64,000 bases of DNA from assembly GCA_019634715.1 (NCBI GenBank), contig JAHCAU010000014.1:62001-126000 (forward strand), written 5' to 3'. Numbering within the stretch: position 1 is the stretch's first letter; each line of letters starts with the position of its first letter. This DNA is from Lysobacter sp. (GTDB lineage: Bacteria > Pseudomonadota > Gammaproteobacteria > Xanthomonadales > Xanthomonadaceae). The notes beneath the pieces were generated by a model. That model did no database searches and was not told the DNA's origin. It saw only the letters and a list, made by a program, of their open reading frames with translations. Positions 26,265-33,083 of the stretch are shown piece after piece. The translations under genes were made by a program, and so were the position numbers.

Positions 26265-27122
26265 TCAGCGCGATACCGGCACCATGTACTGGCCACGGAT
26301 GATCTCGGCAGCCTTCGGCGTCGCGGTGTGTGCGATCAGCGCCTGCACGTTCGGCGCCGCCGGCGACTTGTAGACCAGGTTCAGTTCGCGGACCATCGGG
26401 AAACGCCCTTCGGCCACGGCCTGCGTGGTCGGCGTCATCCCGTCCAGCGGCACCAGGCGAATGGCCGCGCCGTTGCCTGCCTCGTACTCCGCCGTGCCGA
26501 TGGACACGTAGGTGATCGCACCCGGCGTGCTCGACACGGCCTGGATGCCCTGCTGGTTGTCGCCGATGATCATCTGCGCCTTGATGTCCTTGTAGGACAG
26601 CCCGACGTAGTCGGAAAACACTTCGAGCGTCGAACGGCCTTCGGCCTTGCTGACCACCGTGATCGGCAGATCCGGCCCGCCCACCTGCGACCAGTTCGTG
26701 ATCTTGCCCGTGTAGATGTCGACGAGCTGCGCCCTGGCGAGGCCCGGCACCGTATTGTCGCGATGCACGATCACGCTGACGCCATCGCGTGCGATGAGGG
26801 TGTGGCCCAGTTCCGACTCGTCCGGCTTCAGCGCGCGCGAGACCATCCCGATGTCGGCGACGCCGTTGCGCACATCGGTGATGCCGCGCGACGAACCGCC
26901 GGCCTGCACGTCGACGCGCATTTCGGGCCTGCCCTTCTCGAAATCCTTGGCGATCTCCGCCATCAGCGGCGACACCGTGCTGGATCCGACTACCGTGAGG
27001 CGCGCTGCGGCAGTTGCGGCTCCCGGCGAGGAAGCGCCATCGCCGCAGGCCGAGATCGACGAGATGGACACGAACGCCAGCAGCGGCGCGACGAAGCGAA
27101 CGGTACGACTGCGAAATTCCAT
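26265..27122 (-). CDS. pstS: Phosphate-binding lipoprotein of PstS family
   Basis: Periplasmic type II solute-binding protein. The start (MEFRSRTVRF) was chosen because it begins a lipoprotein signal with lipobox ISAC; the open frame extends further upstream without one. Phosphate-binding loops are VVGSSTVSPL, AGGSSRGITDVRNG and DIGMVSRALKPDE, and the hinge segments TGKITNWSQVGG and TPGAITYVSIG are also seen. 285 residues. First gene of pstSCAB and divergent from the di-iron protein operon. The ligand is presumably phosphate; arsenate discrimination cannot be read from sequence. Confidence 0.93.
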   Translation of the reverse strand: MEFRSRTVRFVAPLLAFVSISSISACGDGASSPGAATAAARLTVVGSSTVSPLMAEIAKDFEKGRPEMRVDVQAGGSSRGITDVRNGVADIGMVSRALKPDESELGHTLIARDGVSVIVHRDNTVPGLARAQLVDIYTGKITNWSQVGGPDLPITVVSKAEGRSTLEVFSDYVGLSYKDIKAQMIIGDNQQGIQAVSSTPGAITYVSIGTAEYEAGNGAAIRLVPLDGMTPTTQAVAEGRFPMVRELNLVYKSPAAPNVQALIAHTATPKAAEIIRGQYMVPVSR

Positions 27123-27521
27123 TTCCTGCCTTTCTCCAGAGATTTGATGTGCCGTCCTCACCGGCGACGCATCCGAAGCGACGACCGATCCATGGCCGGA
27201 TTCACGCAATCCGCCATCGCCACCGGACAACCATTCGTCGGCAGCGCATCGTCAGGTCGCGCCCGGCCACGACCGCATGAAGGCATCGCAAGCATTGCGA
27301 TGCACCTGCCATCGCGCATGATGGCGTCGTGCGGTTGCCGCAAACGCATGCGTTTCGCGTTGAGCGGGAAGACAGGATAGAGAGTGTCCTCCGGGAAGCG
27401 GAATAGGAACTCTGTACTATAGCCGCCCCGTCGCATCGACCTGTAGATTCGCACACCACGGAAAATGCACCGTTTCTTTCGCAGTACCACACACCCCATA
27501 TAGAGAAGGATTCTCTTTGTC
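27123..27521. promoter_or_regulatory. Divergent promoter region between pstS and the di-iron/permease operon
   Basis: The 399-bp region must drive both operons. TACTAT at 27415-27420 could be a -10 element for the rightward operon. I find no convincing Pho box and no clear ArsR-type operator by eye. Just before the rightward gene, AGAGAAGGATTCTC carries its AAGGA ribosome site inside a small palindrome. The region is less GC-rich than its surroundings. Confidence 0.5.
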
Positions 27522-28355
27522 ATGACCGAGACCGCCACCCACACCGCACCTGCCGACCTTCGCTCGACCTCCCGCCGCGCGGAACTGCAGGACAAGGAAG
27601 CGAAGCCGGACAGCTACTTCAACCTCATCGCCTACATCGGCTCGAACGCGATCGCCGGCGAGATCATGGCGATCGAGAACTACTCGGAAATGGTGCCGCT
27701 GATGCCGGACACCGAGAGCAAGATCGAAGCCGTGAAGCAGGCGCACGAGGAAACCAAGCACATCCTCATGCTCGGCAGCCTCGGCCGCCGCCACGACTAC
27801 AACATGATGCGCGAGATCGTCGAACCGCAGTGGTTCAACATCCGTCGTCACTTCAGCACCGCCGTCGCGAACAAGGACCTGGCGTCCTGCCTGATCATCC
27901 AGGACCTGATGACCGAGACGATGGCGATCGTGCTGTATCGCACGCTCGGCCGCGAAGGCGACAGCGACACCTCGGCACTGGCGGCGCGCATCCTCGAAGA
28001 CGAGCTGGAACACCTGGAGATCGGCCTCAAGCGCATCCAGGGCCTGCTCGCCGAAGATCCCGAAGGCGTCAACGAAAGCCTGCGCTGGGCCCATCACCGC
28101 GTGATGCCGGAACTGTTCAGCATGGTCAGCACCAGCTGCCACTCCCTGTGCGACCGCCTGAACATCGACTGCGGTTCGCTCTCGCTCGGCGACATCAAGA
28201 GCGACATCGACGAACTGCGCATCGAAGCGCTCGACGCCTACGTCGAAACCCTCGACCGCGCCGGTTTCGACCCCGAAGTCACCGCGCCGCTCATCGAGTC
28301 GATGCAGTCCTACGGCGGCATCCCGACCGTGAAGCTCGGCGCAGCCGCGAACTGA
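27522..28355 (+). CDS. Ferritin-like di-iron protein resembling aldehyde-deformylating oxygenase (277 aa)
   Basis: A four-helix-bundle protein with paired carboxylate/His ligands: Glu52 (or Glu47), Glu77-x-x-His80 (AHEETKH), Glu132 (LMTETM) and Glu161-x-x-His164 (EDELEHLEIG). The 55- and 29-residue spacings between the second, third and fourth ligands equal those I recall for cyanobacterial aldehyde-deformylating oxygenase (Glu60/His63, Glu115, Glu144/His147). That enzyme turns fatty aldehydes into alkanes plus formate. It has ~25 extra residues at the N-terminus and a longer C-terminus. First gene of the operon, which also encodes an acyl-reductase-like SDR. Function is inferred; other ferritin-like oxygenases use the same ligand set. 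Confidence 0.75.
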   Translation: MTETATHTAPADLRSTSRRAELQDKEAKPDSYFNLIAYIGSNAIAGEIMAIENYSEMVPLMPDTESKIEAVKQAHEETKHILMLGSLGRRHDYNMMREIVEPQWFNIRRHFSTAVANKDLASCLIIQDLMTETMAIVLYRTLGREGDSDTSALAARILEDELEHLEIGLKRIQGLLAEDPEGVNESLRWAHHRVMPELFSMVSTSCHSLCDRLNIDCGSLSLGDIKSDIDELRIEALDAYVETLDRAGFDPEVTAPLIESMQSYGGIPTVKLGAAAN

Positions 28356-28386
28356 GCGACGGTCGCGGCAGCGCCGCAGAGGCAGC

Positions 28387-28410
28387 CCCGTCCACCTCCG
28401 GGTGGACGGG
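28387..28410 (+). promoter_or_regulatory. Perfect 10-bp hairpin between di-iron gene and permease gene
   Basis: CCCGTCCACC (28387-28396), loop TCCG, GGTGGACGGG (28401-28410). There is no T-run after it, so it is not a standard terminator. It ends 18 bp before the GTG start of the permease and just before its AGGAG. It may tune relative expression by processing, stabilising the upstream message or partial termination. Confidence 0.65.
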
Positions 28411-28428
28411 TGCGCGAGGAGATTCTTC

Positions 28429-29340
28429 GTGGGTGAAGGCATCATCGGTTTTTCCCGGTTCGTCCTGATGGACGGCACCCTGCTGGTCGGCCTGTTCCTG
28501 CTGATCACATGGCTGGTCGTCCTGGTGCAGCAACGCGTGCCCTTCCAGTCGATGCAGACCAGCCTGCTCGGCGCGTCGAACTGGAAGTCATCGTTCGTCG
28601 CGAGCGTCGGCGGCGTCATCACGCCGTTCTGTTCGTGCTCGACCATCCCGGTACTCAGCGGCATGCTGCGCGCGGGCGTGGGTTTCGCGCCCAGCTTCGC
28701 GTTCCTGATTTCATCGCCTGTGGTCAACGAAGGCGTATTCGCGCTGCTGCTGCTCACCCACGGTCCCGTGCCCGCGACGATCTTCATCGTCGCCGGACTC
28801 GTCATCACCTCCGCAGCCGGCCTGTTCGCCGACAAGCTGGGCCTGTCGCGACACGTCACCCTCGGCGGCAAGCCGACGACCGATGCGCGTTTCGTCGGCA
28901 GCGGTGGCCCGACCTGGCCGGGATTCGGACCGGCGAGCCGCTTCGCCTGGCTCGGCGCGACCCAGGAACTGCGCAAGTCCGCGCCCTACCTGATCGTCGG
29001 CCTCGTCATCGGCGGCCTGATCTATGGCGCCGTCCCGCGCGACATGCTGCTCGGCGCGGTCGACTCCGTTTCGCTGCCCATGCTGTTCCTCATCTGCGCG
29101 CTGATCGGCCTGCCGCTCTACATCTCGCCGCTGATGGCGATCCCGATCGGCCTGTCCCTGATCGAGAAAGGCTTCCCCGCCGGTCCGCTGGTGACGTTCC
29201 TGGTCTCCGCGATCGGCACCAGCCCGCCGGAAGTCGCGCTGCTGCTCCGGATGTTCAGGCTGCCCCTGGTCATCGCGCACACATTGACCGTCATTCTTTC
29301 CGCGCTCGCGCTCGGCGCGATCGTGCACGTGGTGATCTGA
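28429..29340 (+). CDS. ArsP/DUF318 (UPF0718)-family permease (303 aa)
   Basis: GTG start with AGGAG 7 nt upstream; an earlier in-frame GTG lacks a site. About eight membrane helices. The family signature TPFCSCSTIPVLSGMLRAG (two conserved Cys) is followed by FAFLISSPVVNEG and, in the second half, PLYISPLMAIPIGLSLIEKG and SAIGTSPPEVALLL. Characterised members (ArsP) export trivalent organoarsenicals; others are only 'predicted permeases'. It sits between a di-iron protein and a Cys-Cys thioredoxin-fold protein, a pairing known for this permease family. Substrate here is inferred to be a thiophilic or organometalloid compound, not proven. Confidence 0.85.
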   Translation: MGEGIIGFSRFVLMDGTLLVGLFLLITWLVVLVQQRVPFQSMQTSLLGASNWKSSFVASVGGVITPFCSCSTIPVLSGMLRAGVGFAPSFAFLISSPVVNEGVFALLLLTHGPVPATIFIVAGLVITSAAGLFADKLGLSRHVTLGGKPTTDARFVGSGGPTWPGFGPASRFAWLGATQELRKSAPYLIVGLVIGGLIYGAVPRDMLLGAVDSVSLPMLFLICALIGLPLYISPLMAIPIGLSLIEKGFPAGPLVTFLVSAIGTSPPEVALLLRMFRLPLVIAHTLTVILSALALGAIVHVVI

Positions 29341-29407
29341 TCCGGCGCGCCTGATCCGGCGCGCCCGGCACGACACCGCACCCACCTCCTGACAGAAGGA
29401 TTCGCCC

Positions 29408-29827
29408 ATGTTCGGTCTTTTCAACAAAACCGCGAATGCCGAGAACGCCGAAGTGCTCAAGCGCGCGCTCGGGCCGCAAGCGATCACCGTGATTTCCGCC
29501 AGTTGCTGCATGCAGGGCACCGCGGAGGCCGACGACCGCACCCGCGAGGCCGCCCAGGCCGCGCTGGCTTCCGCCGGCCTGGACTGGCCGCTGCAGACCA
29601 TCACCCTGACCCAGGCGCAAGGCGTGCTGCCGAAGATCGCCAGCGAACTGGACAAGGCACAGAGCGCGCTGGCCGCGCAGGTTACCGAACTGTTCACGAG
29701 CTACGGGCTGTCGGCGTTCCCGGTACTGATGGTCGACCAGCGCGTGGTGTCCTACGGCGGCGCACCGGATGCCGCACTGATCCTGGACGCCATCGATGCA
29801 CGGAAGGCACATGAAAACGCTGCGTGA
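29408..29827 (+). CDS. Thioredoxin-fold small protein with Cys-Cys motif (139 aa)
   Basis: AAGGA 7 nt before the ATG. Strand-plus-Cys motif AITVISASCCMQG at about residue 27 is in the position of the thioredoxin active site but reads Cys-Cys rather than Cys-x-x-Cys. LFTSYGLSAFPVLMVDQRVVSYGG has the cis-Pro and edge-strand pattern of thioredoxin_3/ArsD-like proteins. Family members accompany DUF318 permeases, and ArsD hands arsenite to its pump through a Cys pair. Likely a thiol relay or metalloid chaperone for the permease upstream. Confidence 0.7.
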   Translation: MFGLFNKTANAENAEVLKRALGPQAITVISASCCMQGTAEADDRTREAAQAALASAGLDWPLQTITLTQAQGVLPKIASELDKAQSALAAQVTELFTSYGLSAFPVLMVDQRVVSYGGAPDAALILDAIDARKAHENAA

Positions 29828-31034
29828 CACCGAACGCCTCGGCAAGCGCGTCTTCCTCACCGGCGGCACCGGCTACCTGGGTTCGCTGATCGCGGCGCAG
29901 GTCCTGCTCGACGGCTGGGTCGACCACGTGGTCATCCCCACCCGCCGCAGCGATGCCGGCGACGGCATGCCAGAGGAAGTGCGCAGCGAACTGGTCGCGC
30001 TCGGCGCCGAGCCGGAACGTTTCGCCGCACAGGTGACGACCGTGCGCTGGGCCGGTGGCGAACATGCCGGCATCGACGACCTGCGCACCATGCTGGTCGA
30101 CAACGCCATCGACACGATCATCCATTGCGCGGGCTGCCTGGACTACTTCGACGAAGCGGCGCTGCGCGCGCTGAACATCGAGTTCACCGGCCGCCTCGTC
30201 GATGCCGGCAAGCAAGCCGGCATCGGTCTGTTCGCGTTCGTGTCCACCGCCTACGCCGCCGGCTATTCCGATGCCGCGGTGCCGGAGACCGCGCTCGACG
30301 ACCCGCCGCAGGATCCGACCCACTACACCTCGACCAAGCGCGCGGCCGAGCGCATCGTCGCCGCAGGCGGCATGCCCTACCTGATCGTGCGCCCTTCGAT
30401 CGTGATCGGCCGCGCCAGCGACGGCGCCTACACCGGCAAGCGCTATGGCGTGTACCAGCAGTGGATCGGCGTCGAACGCCTGCTGTCCGATCGCTATCAC
30501 GCCGAGCTGCACACGGTCGCCACCGACCAGCCGCTCAACGTGCTGCACCAGGACGCCTTCCAGAGCGCGATGGCGTCGATCCTGCGCTGGGTGCCCGACG
30601 GCGCGCACGTCAACCTGGTCACCTGCGGGCGCACCGCGCCGGGCATGAAGGCCATGTGGCGGATGATCTGCGACTTCACCCGGCCACGCACGGTGTATTT
30701 CCACGAACACCTGCGCCACATCGACATGAAGACGCTGCACCTGCGCCAGCGCAGCTACCTGACCTTCGCCCGCACCAACCTGGAGATCGGTGCCTATCCC
30801 TGGCGTTTCGACCGCGAGTGGATCGACCTGCTGCGCAGCGAGCGCGGACTGGCCTTCACCGACACCACCTTCGATACGGTGCAGGTGTGCTACGACCGTT
30901 TCACCTCGGGTTCGGCGAACCTGCAGCGCTATCGCGAGAAGTTCGCGGACCAGTTCCCGGACCAGGTGCATTACGTGGATGTGGCGCCATCGACCGCCAG
31001 GCAAGAGGAATTGCTCGAGCATGAAGCCCACTGA
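29811..31034 (+). CDS. Extended SDR, fatty-acyl/thioester-reductase-like (407 aa)
   Basis: The ATG follows GGAAGG and overlaps the preceding gene by 17 nt. NAD(P)-binding glycine motif FLTGGTGYLGS (residues ~14-24), then IIHCAGCLDYF, and the catalytic YxxxK as HYTSTKRAAERI. This arrangement is typical of the NAD-binding-4/male-sterility group (fatty-acyl-CoA reductases, thioester reductases). The C-terminal 150 residues (MIRMICDFTRPRTVYF-like helical region, then YLTFARTNLEIGAYPWRFD) resemble the sterile domain loosely. It would supply the aldehyde to the di-iron protein if the operon makes or consumes fatty aldehydes. Confidence 0.75.
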   Translation: MKTLRDTERLGKRVFLTGGTGYLGSLIAAQVLLDGWVDHVVIPTRRSDAGDGMPEEVRSELVALGAEPERFAAQVTTVRWAGGEHAGIDDLRTMLVDNAIDTIIHCAGCLDYFDEAALRALNIEFTGRLVDAGKQAGIGLFAFVSTAYAAGYSDAAVPETALDDPPQDPTHYTSTKRAAERIVAAGGMPYLIVRPSIVIGRASDGAYTGKRYGVYQQWIGVERLLSDRYHAELHTVATDQPLNVLHQDAFQSAMASILRWVPDGAHVNLVTCGRTAPGMKAMWRMICDFTRPRTVYFHEHLRHIDMKTLHLRQRSYLTFARTNLEIGAYPWRFDREWIDLLRSERGLAFTDTTFDTVQVCYDRFTSGSANLQRYREKFADQFPDQVHYVDVAPSTARQEELLEHEAH

Positions 31035-32091
31035 ATCCCCCGTCCCGTTGCGCGCATCGCCCTGGGATCGCGCCCTGCGCACCCTGGCCGAGTCCGCCGG
31101 CATCGAAGCCGCGGTCGCGCAGGCCGCCCAGCCGACGCTGTGCCTCGGTGCCGGCTACTCCGATCTGCTGCGGTCCTGTCTCGCAGGGCCGGGCACGTCG
31201 CCATTGCTCATCGCAGACACCGACAACCGTCGTCTGCGCCGCACCCGCCAGACGGCGGGCCAACGCGCGCAGGCGTTGCGCCTGTTCGCCTTCGACGACC
31301 TGCGCCGCGATGCCGCCGGCGTCGAAGCGGCCTTCGTCGGCGGCCCGGTGCGCGACCTCGACGGCCTGCTGGCCTTCGAGGAGAACCTGCGCCACCGCCT
31401 GCGCGAACATCCCGCCGTCGCCGACGACAGCCTCGACGTGCTGGTGATGGATTTCGTGCTCAACCGCGTGACCGCACACGACCGTCCCGCGGCACTCGGC
31501 GAAAGTCTGCGCACCCTGCGGCGCGGCGGACGCGTGTACGCCGCCGTGTTGCTGGCCGACGAGCCGCTGCCCGGCGCGCACACGATCAAGCACGCCCCGA
31601 GCGACGTGCCGCTGCACATGCCGACCGAGCGCGAAGCCCTGCTCGCGTTCGAGCAGGCGGGCTTCCATGGCATCCGCCTGCACTGGTCCGCCATCGAAGA
31701 CCCGGCCGCGCTCGACCGGATCGGCCAGGTCGACATCCGCATGTGCCTGATCGAAGCCTTCAAGGGCAAGCAGGGGCCCTGCTTCGAGCTGGGCCAGGCC
31801 GTGGTCTACAACGGCCCCTGGCGCGAAGTCCACGACGACGACGGCCACGTCTATCGCCGCGGCGAACGCGTCGCCGTCTGCGCCAAGACCTACGACCTGC
31901 TGATGCGCGAACCCTACACGGGCTGCTTCATCGGCCTGCGCGCGGCGAACGAGCCGTCGCTGTCGGACGCCGCGCTGTTCGACTGCAACACGCCGGCACT
32001 GCGCGATCCCCGGACGACGAAGGGTCTGGCCCCCTTCACCGGCGAGCGCGTGGACACCGGCGCCTGCGGCCCGGGCAGCGGCTGCTGCTGA
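31021..32091 (+). CDS. Methyltransferase-like protein with C-terminal GSGCC (356 aa)
   Basis: Overlaps the SDR gene by 14 nt. A Rossmann-like N-terminus (LCLGAGYSDLL, then LLIADTDNRRL, and LDVLVMDFVLNRV with GESLRTLRRGGRVYAAVLLADEP) is in the order of class I methyltransferases, though motif I (usually GxGxG) is degenerate. The later part GQAVVYNGPWREVHDDDGH-VYRRGERVAVCAKT resembles the C-terminal domain of arsenite methyltransferases (ArsM). The tail TGACGPGSGCC has three Cys, well suited to binding a soft metal or metalloid. Assignment to the ArsM group is by eye and needs a profile search. Confidence 0.65.
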   Translation: MKPTESPVPLRASPWDRALRTLAESAGIEAAVAQAAQPTLCLGAGYSDLLRSCLAGPGTSPLLIADTDNRRLRRTRQTAGQRAQALRLFAFDDLRRDAAGVEAAFVGGPVRDLDGLLAFEENLRHRLREHPAVADDSLDVLVMDFVLNRVTAHDRPAALGESLRTLRRGGRVYAAVLLADEPLPGAHTIKHAPSDVPLHMPTEREALLAFEQAGFHGIRLHWSAIEDPAALDRIGQVDIRMCLIEAFKGKQGPCFELGQAVVYNGPWREVHDDDGHVYRRGERVAVCAKTYDLLMREPYTGCFIGLRAANEPSLSDAALFDCNTPALRDPRTTKGLAPFTGERVDTGACGPGSGCC

Positions 32092-32264
32092 TCGAGGCCG
32101 CCCGGGCGGCCCTGCGTTTCGACACGCGGGGCCGCATCATCCTGAATCCATGCAACACGGACGGCGCCGTCCGCTCCGGGAACCGGCTTTCGTTTGCACC
32201 TATACTGAAACGAGGAAGCCGGCTCCGCGGACGCACCGGCGGGTTCGAATGGACGCGCCATCCC

Positions 32265-33056
32265 ATGCACCCGACCACCTCCAGCCCATCCCCTGCGGAT
32301 GGCAGCGGGGCGGAAGCGGCTTCCCGTTCGATGGTCTCCATCGAATCGCGACGACAGCCCAGGATGCCCATGCCAGCCAGCCCCACCCCCGCCGAACTCT
32401 TCGGGCAGTACGCCCGCTCCGGGCACCTCGCCTTCCTCGACATCGATTGTCTCTCGGTGTCCCTCGCGAAACTCGATGGCGGCGCGGTGCACATCAGCCA
32501 GCCGCTCTATCTGGACGGCGAACTGCACGAATCCCCCGAAACCCTGCGCAGCCATTGCGCGTCCCTGTTCACGATCTGGGCGGCGGTCCGCGAACCCTGC
32601 CTGATCGACCTCGGCCGCTGCGAATGCATCGGCCGGCGCATCGTGCGCCGCGAAGCGAAGGACGGACGACGCTTCGCGGTGCATGCGCACGGCATGGTGG
32701 ACGATCAGGCCCTGTTCGTCCTCGCCAGTTCGACCCGACGCTGGAAGGACGACGTGGCCGCCAAGCGCGCGATCGCGCAACTGGCCGAGCGCGCGCATGC
32801 GCTGTTCCTGCCCGCGATCGACAGCCCGCCCGCCGCCAGCAGCGACATCGTCGCGGATGTCGATTCCTTCCAGTTCACGGCGCGGGAAACCGCGATCCTG
32901 AGACTGCTCGCGGAAGGCCTGAGCAACAAGCAGATCGCGCGCCAGCTGGGCACCAGCCCGAATACCGTGCGCAACCAGATCCATGCGGTCTTCCGCAAGA
33001 CCGGCGTGTCGAACCGCACCGAACTGGCCCTGCTGCGCTTCAACGCGCAGGCCTGA
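32265..33056 (+). CDS. LuxR-type (NarL/FixJ HTH) transcriptional regulator (263 aa)
   Basis: C-terminal LuxR HTH: FTARETAILRLLAEGLSNKQIARQLGTSPNTVRNQIHAVFRKTGVSNRTELALL contains the conserved E, L, G, KQIA, TV and H positions. The N-terminal ~170 residues form an unrecognised sensor domain (LFGQYARSGHLAFLDIDCLSV and following), with no receiver or obvious PAS motif. The start is uncertain: ATGs at 32265, 32331 and 32364 are all in frame and none has a strong ribosome site; 32364 begins just before the sensor domain. It lies 173 bp after the GSGCC gene with a GC-rich 16-bp palindrome between (32096-32111). It may regulate that operon. Confidence 0.75.
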   Translation: MHPTTSSPSPADGSGAEAASRSMVSIESRRQPRMPMPASPTPAELFGQYARSGHLAFLDIDCLSVSLAKLDGGAVHISQPLYLDGELHESPETLRSHCASLFTIWAAVREPCLIDLGRCECIGRRIVRREAKDGRRFAVHAHGMVDDQALFVLASSTRRWKDDVAAKRAIAQLAERAHALFLPAIDSPPAASSDIVADVDSFQFTARETAILRLLAEGLSNKQIARQLGTSPNTVRNQIHAVFRKTGVSNRTELALLRFNAQA

Positions 33057-33083
33057 GCGGCCCGAAAGGCAGGAGTGCGGGAC

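Noticed and set aside
24585..27380. A 931-codon plus-strand open frame opposite pstA-pstC-pstS
   Set aside because: It runs across three well-recognised pst genes and their junctions and has no motif.
27123..27521. Pho box before pstS
   Set aside because: Searched by eye for CTGTCAT-type direct repeats and found none convincing; a matrix scan would be needed.
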